From UBA3937 sp050951585 (GTDB lineage Bacteria > Bacillota > Peptococcia > DRI-13 > DTU073): a stretch of DNA of 64,000 bases. A model generated the notes under the pieces. That model did not search any database and was not told the DNA's origin. It saw nothing but the letters and a program-made list of their open reading frames with translations. The stretch lies in assembly GCA_050951585.1 (NCBI GenBank), contig JBMNJI010000012.1, positions 8,070 to 72,069 on the forward strand, given 5' to 3'. Shown here one piece after another: positions 38,201 to 47,125 of the stretch; the first letter of the stretch is position 1, and the number at the start of each line of letters is the position of its first letter. Made by a program: the position numbers and the translations under genes.

Positions 38201-39060
38201 GGGAGGAGGAAAAGGAGCAGCCGGATTATCAACGGGAGCTTACCTCCGTCCGGGACCTCTTGCCTGTTGAAAAAGTTCGGCACGAATGTCAACCGGAAGA
38301 CGAACAGGAATGTCAGCAAGAGCGCCAACAAGAACGCCAACAAGAAATCAACCGCCGCCTGAGCTGGGTCTATCCTTTTCGGATGTTGGCCGATATTCCG
38401 GCCAAGCTTTCAGTAACGGAAATCAAAAACCGCTATCAGTTTTTAACCGGTGAACAGCAGGAAAGCGAACGACTGTTCTCCTCCCGCCAATTTGCGAAGA
38501 GACCGCAATTTTTACAGCAAAAAGGCCTTTCCGCAAGCGAAAAAGGCTCTGCCCTTCATTTAGTGCTACGGCATTTGAATTTCCAGGATGCGGTAACAAG
38601 AGAGCAGGTCGCAGCCCAAATCAAGGGGATGATCGAGCGGGAATTGCTTACCCAACAGCAGGCGGAGGGCCTGAAGCCGGAGGAGATTGTTAACTTTGCC
38701 TGTTCGCCTTTAGGAAGGAGAATCGCGGGAAACACCGAATTACAGCGGGAAGTACCCTTTACCATGATGTTACCGGCGGAGGAACTTTATCCGGTGATTA
38801 AGGGGATTGCACAGGAGAAGATAATTCTGCAAGGAACCATCGACTGTCTTTTTCCCGAGGATGGTGCATATGTTCTGGTTGATTACAAAACCGATTTTAT
38901 TCCTGTGGGGGCGGAGGATCTTTTACGCGAGCGGTACAAAATCCAGTTGGCCCTTTATGCGCGGGCCGTCGAAACAATTTTTCAACGGCCGGTTAAGGAA
39001 AAGCTTTTGTATTCGTTTGCTTTACAGAAAGCTATCGCCATAGACCTTAGTCAATATTAA
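35200..39060 (+). CDS. addA: ATP-dependent helicase/nuclease subunit A (AddA)
   Basis: UvrD-like helicase with a C-terminal nuclease; partner of AddB. Helicase motifs: WTAEQEAAI (Q motif), SAAAGAGKTAVLVERI (Walker A), LVDEYQDIN (Walker B), VGDVKQSIYGFR, MSIHKSKGLEFPIVF and YVAMTRARDAL. The nuclease motif VLVDYKTDFIP is near residue 1228. Two low-complexity inserts stand out: one around residues 545-585, and a Gln/Glu/Arg repeat (QERQQERQQE) near 1043. Length 1286 aa, normal. The ATG lies inside the end of addB. Confidence 0.95.
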   Translation: MSSRSWTAEQEAAINTTGCNLLVSAAAGAGKTAVLVERIVRRILDEHRPVDVDRLLVVTFTNAAAREMKERIGQALAERLKVNPADRRLQRQSLLLGKAAISTLHSFCLELVRQNYYKLALPQGLALDPRFRIADEVEEILLQAEVLEEYLEEKYESGEPTFLALVEAFGGERDDQALQDLVLKLYEFSRSQAEPAAWLEATGEVFRSGLSDDRMQFMFRSLAKSMAISVREAVDALEMAERIAAQPGGPAVYQTNLAREREALSELLILCERNWQAAFDGLAGFQFSPLKACRAEVDERLKEQVQALRNQAKELIRTLQQDYLARTPAELVRDMQEMAPKIEYLCAMVQEYSLRYLREKLARNLLDFNDLEHFALQLLREKKETKDGAEWIPSDLARRLREKYAEVLVDEYQDINAVQEAVLTMVSREGTDTPNLFMVGDVKQSIYGFRLAEPGLFLHKYQNYSTREGAPERKITLAKNFRSQRHVVDGVNFLFRQLMVPEFGGISYDRENELVFGAETAEDAVDAATTEFKPPLEVYLIERNPAKQANQASSQAVPPEAFQGAGEEGHAESMNVDQQEEELDTMQVEARLIGRRILALQAEMKVWDREGKKYRAPEFRDMVILLRSVKTTAPVFLEEFRKMGIPVYAETGSGYFAAPEVQVMLSLLRVIDNPCQDIPLTAVLLSPVVGLSPEELARIRLCCPGDYYHALRLAARVEKGAFKEKLTAFLRSLRNWRTFARRNSLVQLIWLLYRETGYYDYAGAMPEGKQRQANLRALLDRAKQFEDTTMKGLFKFLRFLERLEKSDHDLGTARALGENENVVRIMSIHKSKGLEFPIVFLGCLGKMFNLQDLRGDVLLDKDLGIGPVWVDPEMRLKYPTLAKLVVREKLKEEMLAEEVRILYVAMTRARDALILVGSVRDVARQLQKWSQAVYNKGWGLPAAILNQPRSPWDWIGPCLLRHRAGKELREAAGCPAQSWDLAENDPAPWRIYQQDSWQLQGEEEKEQPDYQRELTSVRDLLPVEKVRHECQPEDEQECQQERQQERQQEINRRLSWVYPFRMLADIPAKLSVTEIKNRYQFLTGEQQESERLFSSRQFAKRPQFLQQKGLSASEKGSALHLVLRHLNFQDAVTREQVAAQIKGMIERELLTQQQAEGLKPEEIVNFACSPLGRRIAGNTELQREVPFTMMLPAEELYPVIKGIAQEKIILQGTIDCLFPEDGAYVLVDYKTDFIPVGAEDLLRERYKIQLALYARAVETIFQRPVKEKLLYSFALQKAIAIDLSQY

Positions 39061-39108
39061 GCTGGATTTAGTTTTAGAAACAAGAAGGAATAAATAATAG
39101 AAATTTTC

Positions 39109-39137
39109 TTGAATAGTTTTAATTTAGGGAATATAAT
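39109..39137 (+). promoter_or_regulatory. Sigma-A promoter of ART-1
   Basis: TTGAAT (39109-39114), 17-bp spacer, perfect TATAAT (39132-39137), 76 bp before ART-1. Confidence 0.65.
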
Positions 39138-39213
39138 ATTTAGGGAGTTATCACTTTATTGTAAATTGCAGTAGATAATACAAGAACTTTTTGCATGGAG
39201 GGATGTAGCTTCA

Positions 39214-40686
39214 ATGCAAACCAGAAAAAACCAAATAGTCGGAATAATAATAAATATTATAATAAACGGAATGATGATCCTTTGTATTCCTGGGCCGGTT
39301 TATGGATTTGACTTGGATCTTAGAGCCTATTTTCGTACACAAGTGGAACGAAGCGACCGTTTTATTCAAAATATCGAGACCAAGGCAAACCATATCATCC
39401 AAACACCCGCAACATTAATTACTAAAATAACGCAAGGCGGTTTTTCGTTAATCGAAAAGCGGACCGGTGTAACTGAAGAGAATAAGTTGTATCAGATCGC
39501 AAAAAACGCTACCTTAAGGAAAACCGGTATTAAATTAGGAGTGGCTGAGGGTACGAAGGATTTTGTTGTAGGTAGTGTGTCTTTATTAGCACAATTGAAT
39601 ACGTTACCGGCACGGACGATTAATTTGGCCTATAACGTTAAAGAAAAGCCGCGAGAGTATAAAGAGAAGGCGGTTAACGGCGTCGCGATACTGGCTGGGG
39701 TATTGGCAAATCCAAAGCCGATTCTTCACAGTGTACAGCAAAATTGGCAAAAGACTGTAGCGGAAGCACAACAGGACCCTCTTAAAATGGGTCAATTACA
39801 AGGCGAAATAGCGGTATTTGGCGGTACTTTGTTAGTAGGTGGCGGACAAGCTAAAATAACTACTAAAGTCGGTGGACTATTGGAAAAAGCCGCTAAAATG
39901 GCGGGAACAAGTAAAGGGCTAACTGGGTTTACTTTGGGAAAACTAAGAGTTTCATCTTTAGTAAAAAATGAAGAAGCAATTTTTTCCCCTTTCACTATTC
40001 TGAATAGATTTCGGGCCATTGGAAATAAAAAAAGTAGCATTGGTAGCTATCCGCTTTCCTGGAAAGAGTTTAATAATAAATGGCTTACTTCTTATAGCCT
40101 ACCTGAAAAAATAGTAGCGGATATAAATGGCTGGGCAAAAATAACCTACACCCCATGGATGAATTCATTATCACCGCTTGAAAAGGGGGCAATAAAAAGA
40201 TATACGGCATATTCGTCGCATATCAACGGTTATTTAAGAGGCACTTCGGCGAACAATATTTATTCTTTAGAGAGCATGAGATTGAGTAAGGTTATAAGTG
40301 GGGCGCTGGAGAAAAGCACGGTTTCACAAGAAATAGTTCTCTTCCGCGGCACCGACAAGCGAATGTTAGGTGATTTAAAAGATTTGCCGGGAAAAGAATT
40401 AGTTGGGAAAGTGATTAAAGACAACGGTTTTCTTGGAACGAGCATCTTTCCCAATCGTTCATTTATTGATGATTTGCTATTAGTAATAAAAGTACCGGAA
40501 GGAACTAAAGGAGCTTGGATAGCGGGCTTGAGTAAATTCCCGCAAGAAGGGGAGTTCCTTTTAAATAAAGGGCAACAGATGAAAATAAAGGAAGTACTTC
40601 CGATGGAGCTATTGGACGGTTTTGATGGAAGAAAATTTAATGAAGATTCTTGGATGCTGGTTGTTGATTTAATCTCGGGAAGTTAA
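39214..40686 (+). CDS. ART-1: secreted ADP-ribosyltransferase-like toxin family protein
   Basis: Residues 1-31 are a Sec signal peptide (basic MQTRKNQ, hydrophobic core, cut near VYG). Residues about 32-215 are the family pre-toxin part: amphipathic helices (DLDLRAYFRTQVERSDRF), GTKDF, PARTINLAYNV and DPLKMGQLQGE, ending in a Gly-rich hydrophobic VGGGQ. The C-terminal domain matches ADP-ribosyl exotoxin folds: R378 in VLFRGT, G408-T-S where STS is expected, and E445-G-E447. The ExE pair in such enzymes indicates arginine as acceptor; the lost first Ser may lower activity. It is monocistronic, with its own promoter, and a minus-strand phosphatase follows. No immunity gene is seen beside it. 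Confidence 0.72.
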   Translation: MQTRKNQIVGIIINIIINGMMILCIPGPVYGFDLDLRAYFRTQVERSDRFIQNIETKANHIIQTPATLITKITQGGFSLIEKRTGVTEENKLYQIAKNATLRKTGIKLGVAEGTKDFVVGSVSLLAQLNTLPARTINLAYNVKEKPREYKEKAVNGVAILAGVLANPKPILHSVQQNWQKTVAEAQQDPLKMGQLQGEIAVFGGTLLVGGGQAKITTKVGGLLEKAAKMAGTSKGLTGFTLGKLRVSSLVKNEEAIFSPFTILNRFRAIGNKKSSIGSYPLSWKEFNNKWLTSYSLPEKIVADINGWAKITYTPWMNSLSPLEKGAIKRYTAYSSHINGYLRGTSANNIYSLESMRLSKVISGALEKSTVSQEIVLFRGTDKRMLGDLKDLPGKELVGKVIKDNGFLGTSIFPNRSFIDDLLLVIKVPEGTKGAWIAGLSKFPQEGEFLLNKGQQMKIKEVLPMELLDGFDGRKFNEDSWMLVVDLISGS

Positions 40687-40723
40687 GTATTTATTTTGAA
40701 TACAAGCAACAAAAAATCCTTTT

Positions 40724-41386
40724 CTATATGCTTTTTTCCAAGTGATTTTTGATATCATAAAAAGTGCGGAAGGGGAGGGCAGGAATTTGTTTTTCCCGGC
40801 AGTATTGCAAGAGCCTTCCTTTGGCAAAAATAAGGTCAGCCGCTTGGCAGCCACAGCGGTCGGAGATACCGTCACCGATATAGACTGCTTGCGCGGGCGC
40901 GGCCTCCTTTTTTAGTTTTTCGACCAGGGTTTTCTTACAGGTGCCGCATTTGCCGCAGGCAGAAGAATATGGGCAGGTCAAATCATAAGTATGATTATCC
41001 TTGATCAGCAGGTGGTTAACGTAGGTTGGGAGATGAGTGATGCCGGCTTTTTGCATTACTGTTTGAATGTTAAAGTCAAAGCCATCACTGAGGATATAGA
41101 TTTTTTCCTTTCTAGCTTCTACATAGGCGACGAAATCACGAAAGGTCTCATCAAAGGGAATAGTCCGCAGGAAGCGTTCAGCTTCATCGGGGGAGACCTT
41201 CAGGCGGGCAAAGATTAAGCGGGCACATTGTTCGGTTGAGAGACTCCCATTTTCCCATTGCTGCAAAATCTCTTGCCAGCCGTTGCGGGCAAAAGCTTTA
41301 ACCAACGCATCGGTAGTATCCTTTTTGGTAATCGTACCATCGAAATCGGTAAAATAGATTCGTTTCATTTGTTTTGATTGATTCAT
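40724..41386 (-). CDS. HAD-IB phosphatase, MtnX-like, with Cys-rich cap
   Basis: HAD-superfamily phosphatase with motif I FTDFDGTITKKDTTD, motif II ILSDGFDF and motif III/IV YIGDGISDRCG. It resembles MtnX (methionine-salvage phosphatase) and phosphoserine phosphatase-like proteins, but no methionine-salvage genes are nearby, so the substrate is open. The cap carries a cysteine cluster CPYSSACGKCGTCK, possibly metal-binding. The ATG at 41386 follows GAAGGTG on the minus strand. It is convergent with ART-1 and divergent from ART-2, so it is likely unrelated to the toxins. Confidence 0.8.
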   Translation of the reverse strand: MNQSKQMKRIYFTDFDGTITKKDTTDALVKAFARNGWQEILQQWENGSLSTEQCARLIFARLKVSPDEAERFLRTIPFDETFRDFVAYVEARKEKIYILSDGFDFNIQTVMQKAGITHLPTYVNHLLIKDNHTYDLTCPYSSACGKCGTCKKTLVEKLKKEAAPAQAVYIGDGISDRCGCQAADLIFAKGRLLQYCREKQIPALPFRTFYDIKNHLEKSI

Positions 41387-41529
41387 CCGAACACCTTCTA
41401 AAATGATTAATTTTCATACACGGCACTTGTCATATAATCATTTTACACCATTAACCACATTATTTCACAAAGATAGTTGTTTGTTTAGTTTTTGCTCATG
41501 GGCATTGTTCAGGACCATGGTTTTGTTTA

Positions 41530-41558
41530 TTGACAGACGAGGCAATTAAGTATACTAT
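41530..41558 (+). promoter_or_regulatory. Sigma-A promoter of the ART-2 to ART-7 run
   Basis: Perfect TTGACA (41530-41535), 17-bp spacer, TACTAT (41553-41558); overlapping TATACT gives a 15-bp spacer. It lies about 60 bp before ART-2. Short gaps from ART-2 to ART-7 suggest one transcript. Confidence 0.55.
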
Positions 41559-41620
41559 AAAAGTCAGAATTAATTAATATATTTTATTTATTTTCAAATT
41601 GGGAGGAAGGGCTTTTCGCT

Positions 41621-43804
41621 ATGTTTCCTTCAGTAAAAACTAAAGCAATAAAAACATTATCCGGAGTATTATTGTTGCTCATCCTGCTACAATGCTTTCC
41701 GGGGTTTGCTTTGGGTTATGATCTCGATGTCCATGCCCGTATCAGAAACTTTGTTAGTGCACAGGTTGAGAACAGTAATAACATTATTGAGCCAAACAGG
41801 CTTAAGATCAAAACCAGTGTCAATAAAGGAACCGCGTGGATCGGCAATAAGTATCGTGACGGATTTTTATACCTTGAAAACAAAACAGGGTTAAACGAGA
41901 ATCAAAAACCGTATAAGGCGGTTAAAAACTATACCTTACATAATGTTGGGTTTAATCTTGGCTTGGTAAACGGCGCCGGTACTATCGCCAGTGAAATATA
42001 TTCATTAGCTGCGAAGCTTCCAACGGCACCGGAGCGCATTGCTAATTTCAGTTATAAGTATGCGGAGGACCCTGAGAAGTATCATACGATGGCGTCCGGT
42101 GTGGCGCAGGCAGTCGGCGGGGCAATCCTGGATCCATTGCCATATTTAAATGGGCTTTATCAGTATGGGAAAAGCACCTATTCCGAAGCCGCCAAAGATC
42201 CGCTGACATTGGGTATTTTACACGGCGAAGCCACCGCTCTGGTTGCCTCGTTAGTTTTGCCGGTTGGTAAGACAAAACCGCTTACAGCAGTGAGTAAGCT
42301 TGAAAAGGCTACGAAGGTAGAAAGCTCAGGCAAGTTGCCTTATCTGTTATCATCATTAAACGCAATCGCCTTGAAAAACAGTAAATTTACCCCCCAAGTA
42401 GTATGTATGAGTGCAACTTCGGCCAAAGTTGGGACAAAGACGGGGAAAGTAAGCGGACAGCCATTTACAAAGCTTATTGATGATCTGCATCTTGATGATA
42501 TGTTAGTGGCCGGTAATTATCAATTGCCTGAAGCTACCGAGAAGGCTTTAATTAGATGGGGAAATGCGCAGTACAGACGGGCTAGACCAAAATTAACTGA
42601 TGCCGATATCGAGTTTATTGAACATTATACAGAAAACGCCGGCTATTTTAATAGTTTATTAAGAAGGACATACGAATTTGAAGGATTATCTATTGCGGAT
42701 GCAAAAGAAGTAAACAGATTAAGCGAAATCCTGGGTTATGAACCATTAAGAAGGAACAGACTGTTCTTTCGAGGAACAGATCGCAATGCGCTAGGGAAAT
42801 ATGCAAATTCATCACCGGAGGAATTGGTGGGAAAACATCTCCGGGATGAGGCTTTTATCAGTACAAGTTTATTACCGATTGAAGCGTCGGCGCATGCCTA
42901 TGGTGTCATGTTTGTTATTAATGCCCCGAAAGGGACCAAAGGCTTATATATTGACAAGCTAAGTCTGTTTAAAGGTGAGCATGAGTTTTTATTGGATAAG
43001 GGTATGGAGATGGTGATCAGAAATGCTGTGCAAGGGAAAAGAGATCTAATCTTATTTGCGGATTTGCTTCAGCCGCCTAAAACAACCTTATTTGGGGCAA
43101 CATCAGCCGCGAAAGGATCTTCTGCTATTAGTACTGTGTCTGCCGTGCCGAATAGCCTTACCAAAACAGGGACCGCTTATCCATTCTTGGAGTTAAGCGG
43201 TCTTGAAAGGACATTTGTCGCGGCACAGTATAATTTACCGGATACAATCACTAAACGAATTATCAGTTGGGCTGAACACACATACAGCGGCTGGTTTGAA
43301 AAACTTTCGCCAGCCGACAAGGGGATCATCCTTGATTATACCTGGGCGTCAGGCAAATATAATCGCTTCTTAAGAGGGAAAACAAAGGAGACGCCTTCTG
43401 CCGAACAAATGGCAAAGATTAATCGACTTAGTGAAATATTATCCACAGCTCCTCCCTTGGAGCAAAAAATTGTAGTTTTTCGAGGAACGACGGCTAGTAT
43501 CCTGGGTAAAAATCTAAAGGGGCTGCCCATTAAACAGCTTCCGGGTAAAGAAATAATTGATCAAGGTTTTTTGAGTGCATGTTTAATTCCTTCGCCGGCG
43601 AGAAAACTGGCAGAATCGAAATTGTATTCGGAAAAAGTATTCTTAACCATCAATGTGCCGCCAGGAGCCAAAGGGGCGTATATCGGGAGGCAAAGCGCTA
43701 ATCCTGATGAATTGGAATTTCTTTTGGATAAAGGACAGCGGTTGCGAATTAATAAAGCAACGAAGATAGACCAGGATTTAGTCTTGGATGTAGATGTACT
43801 TTAG
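41621..43804 (+). CDS. ART-2: secreted protein with two tandem ADP-ribosyltransferase domains
   Basis: Signal peptide residues 1-32 (cut near FALG). The pre-toxin part is the second subtype, shared with ART-7: IKTSVNKGTAW, LENKTGLNENQKPY, LPTAPERIANFSYKYAEDP and DPLTLGILHGE. Domain 1 has R384 in FFRGT, S414-T-S and E453-H-E455, a complete triad. Domain 2 has R621 in VFRGT, S652-A-C instead of STS, and E697-L-E699, so its middle motif has decayed. Each domain ends with the conserved LLDKG. At 727 aa it is the longest member; the rest are near 490-565. It heads the dense ART-2 to ART-7 run. Confidence 0.74.
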   Translation: MFPSVKTKAIKTLSGVLLLLILLQCFPGFALGYDLDVHARIRNFVSAQVENSNNIIEPNRLKIKTSVNKGTAWIGNKYRDGFLYLENKTGLNENQKPYKAVKNYTLHNVGFNLGLVNGAGTIASEIYSLAAKLPTAPERIANFSYKYAEDPEKYHTMASGVAQAVGGAILDPLPYLNGLYQYGKSTYSEAAKDPLTLGILHGEATALVASLVLPVGKTKPLTAVSKLEKATKVESSGKLPYLLSSLNAIALKNSKFTPQVVCMSATSAKVGTKTGKVSGQPFTKLIDDLHLDDMLVAGNYQLPEATEKALIRWGNAQYRRARPKLTDADIEFIEHYTENAGYFNSLLRRTYEFEGLSIADAKEVNRLSEILGYEPLRRNRLFFRGTDRNALGKYANSSPEELVGKHLRDEAFISTSLLPIEASAHAYGVMFVINAPKGTKGLYIDKLSLFKGEHEFLLDKGMEMVIRNAVQGKRDLILFADLLQPPKTTLFGATSAAKGSSAISTVSAVPNSLTKTGTAYPFLELSGLERTFVAAQYNLPDTITKRIISWAEHTYSGWFEKLSPADKGIILDYTWASGKYNRFLRGKTKETPSAEQMAKINRLSEILSTAPPLEQKIVVFRGTTASILGKNLKGLPIKQLPGKEIIDQGFLSACLIPSPARKLAESKLYSEKVFLTINVPPGAKGAYIGRQSANPDELEFLLDKGQRLRINKATKIDQDLVLDVDVL

Positions 43805-43838
43805 GATAGTAAGCAGTCGCGCAAAGGTGGGTTTAATC

Positions 43839-45442
43839 TTGATGCTAAGGGGAAGTAGGCTATTAATCCTGGTTATTGTATTCGCTGTTGTCATACAAAG
43901 CTTTTCTCAACCTGTTTCCGCGCTGGAATTCCATGTGGATAATCTCAATCTTGAGCTGAGGGATTTTTTCCGGGCGAAGGTGGAAAAAAGTGACCAGTTT
44001 ATTGATAATTTCAATGAAAAAGCGGACGGAATCGTTAATGATTCAATAGGTTCAGTATCTTTTTATACCAGGCAGGGTTTTTCTGCGTTAGAAACCTTCA
44101 CCGGGTTAAGCGAGCAGAATCAGCTTTATTCCTTTAGCAAGAATAATTGGCTGAAAACGATTGGCTTGGGGCTGGGTGTAATCTAAAAGGGACCAAGGAT
44201 TTTGCCGCCGGGACGGTTTTTCTGCTGGCCTATTTGGAAAGCTCACCGGCGCGCACCATTACCCTCGCCTATAACGTGAAGGAAAGACCGCGGGAATACA
44301 AAGAGAAAGCCATCAGCGGAGGAAAGACAGTCGCCGGCATTCTGGCGAATGCGGGACCGTTGGTTGGCGGCATTTATCAATGGGGAAAAAGTACTTATGT
44401 GGAGGCCCAAAAAGATCCTCTGAGATTGGGTCAATTGCAGGGGGAGGTAGGCGTATTTGGGGCTTCGTTCTTTGTCGGAGGCGGCCAATTAAAGGCAATT
44501 GGTGCGGCCAATAAAGCCCAAAAAACGGGAAAAGCCGGCGGCATTTTTGTCGATGCGGCTAAAACCGGTAGGGAAGCCTCCCGTGTGGATAAGGCCGGTC
44601 GGTTTACCAATAAATTGCCCAATCTCAATGGCTTCACTGCAAAGATTTATGGGAGCAGCATCTTAGAGAAAGCAACTGAATTAATCAAAAGAATAGAGAG
44701 AATAAACTTCGGAGCATATCTACCAGGCCTTCGGGTGACAAATATGGCTTTTTCGGGGAAACCTCCTACCATAGTTCCACTTCAATCTTCTGTTGCCATG
44801 AAATCGGTAGCACAAAACAGATATACACGAGTTAAATACCCGTATAATGAAGTCATTCTCCAGAAAGAACAACTTGTGGAAGTATATGGTCTACCACAAA
44901 CGACGAGACGGCAAATTTTAGACTGGGCTGATTATAAATACGAAAAATGGCTAACAAGATTGACGCCGGAGCAGCTTGATGTAATCAAAATATATACAGG
45001 TAATTCACACCGTATTAATCGAATTCTAAGAGGGCAAACCGAAGTCCCCATCACTTTTCGGGAAAGAAGAGGAATGGAGCAGTTACCCTATGTTTTAGAC
45101 ACTGCTCCTATCTTGGATGAGAATATCGTCGTTTTTCGGGGCGGGAGTACGAGCCTTTTGGGTGATCTTGTAAACTTACCGCTGGAGGAGTATTCAGGGA
45201 GAGTTTTGCTGGATAAGGGATTTATGAGTACAAGTATTTTACCGAGTCAAGCGAGATTCTTTGCCGATGAGGTATTTGAAATTATCAGAGTGCCCGCAGG
45301 GACTAAAGGTGCCTATCTGGGGCGGAGAAGTATACTCCCTGAAGAGTACGAATTCCTTCTGTATAAGGGGCAGCAAAAGAAGGTTCTAGATGCTGTTGAA
45401 GGCTCTGATGGAATTATCATTTTGGATTTACAGGTCCTATAA
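43839..45442 (+). pseudogene. ART-3: secreted ADP-ribosyltransferase-like protein, frameshifted
   Basis: The signal peptide and first helices (LELRDFFRAKVEKSDQF, TRQGFSALETFTGLSEQN) stop at TAA 44184-44186 in GTAATCTAAAAGGG. The intact copy ART-5 reads GTAATTAAAGGG, so two extra bases break the frame. The remainder continues in another frame through PARTITLAYNVKER and DPLRLGQLQGE to an ART domain with Arg at 45137-45139, STS at 45227 and E-Y-E at 45344. Corrected length about 533 aa. TTG 43839 is chosen by analogy with ART-4, with AAGGTGGG upstream. Either a real pseudogene or a base-call problem in repeated sequence. Confidence 0.72.
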
Positions 45443-45457
45443 AGAGGTGGCTTTCTC

Positions 45458-47086
45458 TTGATACGAGGTAAGAAGAAAATATATTGCTTAATTCTAACTA
45501 TAGTCATAACCATACTGGGTAATCTGCGGCCTGTCTTCGCTTATGATTTACTGGCAATTGACTTTTCACTCGGAGATTTCTTCCGCAGCAAGGTGGAAAA
45601 AAATGATGAGTTAATTTATAAAGTCAATACGCTTGTTGATCAAAGTATGCAACAAGTGAGGGACTCCATCGCGGATAAAACCAGAGCTGGTTTTTCCTCC
45701 TTTGAGCAGTGGACAGGGGTAAATGAGCAGAATAGTCCGTTCTACGCGGCCTATAAATATCAAACCCTTCAGAAGATTGGCTTTCATTTGGGGATTGCCG
45801 AAGGAGTGAAGGATATCGTCATGGGGGCCGGCTCACTCCTTGTGCAAGTGGATGCTCTGCCTGCCCGCACCATTAATCTTGCTTATAATGTTTATGATAA
45901 GCCACAGGAATACAAAGAGAAGGCCACAGGCGGAGCGGCGATGCTTGCCGGAGTTTTGGCAAATCCGTTGCCGGTTCTGGGTGGAATATATCAGCTCGGC
46001 AAAGACTCCTTAGTTGATACTTGGACAGAAGCCAAAAAAGACCCGCTTAAAATGGGTCAATTACAGGGGGAGGTAGGAGTATTTGGGGCCTCACTCTTCG
46101 TCGGGGGCGGACAAATAAAGGCCGTTAGTGCGGCCAATAAAGCCCAGAAAACGGTAAAAACCGGCGGTATTTTGGAAAAGGCTGTCTCTACTGAAACTGT
46201 TGGTACTGTAGCCGGTACTTCCAGTGCGGGTATCCTGGCAAAGGGGAGTGCTTCGATTAATAGAGTCGACCTGGGCTCCTTACTGCCGGATTTATCGCTT
46301 CCTAATCTTGGATATTATACCCCAACTCCGGCTCTTGCAGGAACCGGTAAAGTTGTTACAGCCTCACTCTTCAGTCCAACAGCGAAAGGGATAGGCGCGA
46401 CACCTCTTGTGAAAAAATCCATCGGTCCATCTACCTATCCGCTTGCGATGAGTGATGTGGAAAAGTTATTTTTCACCGACATGCGGCAACCGAAAAATGC
46501 TCTTCAGAAATTCAAGCTTTTCGGGAAAGGCAGCAGCTTTTACACATTATCTGCTGAAACAGAAGAGCAACTATTAGCCTGGGGGCATAAAACATACGGG
46601 AAATGGGCCAGGAATTTATCGGATGGGGACATGGAACTTTTAATGGATTATACGCTGGAATTCTATCCTTTTAATCGGATCTTAAGAAGAAGGGCTCCTC
46701 AACCTGCGGAATTAGAAAAAATAAATCACCTAAGCAGCATTATTCAATCTGCTCCGGCTTTACAGGAAGAGATCATTGTTTTTCGAGGGGGTTCCAAATC
46801 AATCCTGGGGAATTTACACAGCTTACCTCTTGAACAGCTTGAAGGGAAGGTCATAACTGACGCCGGGTTTATCAGTACAAGCTTAATCCCTAAACAGGCA
46901 AAATATTTCTCAAGAGGGGTCTTTATGGTCATCAAAGTGCCTAAAGGAGCCAAGGGCGCTTATATTGATGCCACAAGCGGTTTTAATGGCGAGCGCGAAT
47001 TTCTTTTAGACCACGGGCAAGAGTTCTTCATTAATAAAGCAGTGCGGATGCATGGCAAGAAAGTTTTGCTCGTAGATTTACTATAA
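45458..47086 (+). CDS. ART-4: secreted ADP-ribosyltransferase-like protein
   Basis: 542 aa, starting with TTG behind GAGGTGG, 15 bp after ART-3. Signal peptide 1-28 (cut near VFA). The pre-toxin part is the first subtype (GVKDIVMGAGSLLVQVDALPARTINLAYNV, broken here into GVKDIVMG and PARTINLAYNV) and ends in DPLKMGQLQGE and VGGGQIK. A Ser/Thr/Gly linker (about 245-330) leads to an ART domain with R443 in VFRGG, S473-T-S and E512-R-E514, then LLDHGQ. All three catalytic motifs are intact, so it is a good candidate for an active enzyme. Target unknown. Confidence 0.73.
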   Translation: MIRGKKKIYCLILTIVITILGNLRPVFAYDLLAIDFSLGDFFRSKVEKNDELIYKVNTLVDQSMQQVRDSIADKTRAGFSSFEQWTGVNEQNSPFYAAYKYQTLQKIGFHLGIAEGVKDIVMGAGSLLVQVDALPARTINLAYNVYDKPQEYKEKATGGAAMLAGVLANPLPVLGGIYQLGKDSLVDTWTEAKKDPLKMGQLQGEVGVFGASLFVGGGQIKAVSAANKAQKTVKTGGILEKAVSTETVGTVAGTSSAGILAKGSASINRVDLGSLLPDLSLPNLGYYTPTPALAGTGKVVTASLFSPTAKGIGATPLVKKSIGPSTYPLAMSDVEKLFFTDMRQPKNALQKFKLFGKGSSFYTLSAETEEQLLAWGHKTYGKWARNLSDGDMELLMDYTLEFYPFNRILRRRAPQPAELEKINHLSSIIQSAPALQEEIIVFRGGSKSILGNLHSLPLEQLEGKVITDAGFISTSLIPKQAKYFSRGVFMVIKVPKGAKGAYIDATSGFNGEREFLLDHGQEFFINKAVRMHGKKVLLVDLL

Positions 47087-47125
47087 AGAAAGATTAGTTG
47101 AGGTAACTTGGGAGGGAATACTACT

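Noticed and set aside
44147..44200. Programmed -1 frameshifting in ART-3
   Set aside because: The stop TAA precedes the A/G run, so a slippery site downstream of it could not rescue translation; no stimulating structure was seen. Mutation or sequence error is simpler.
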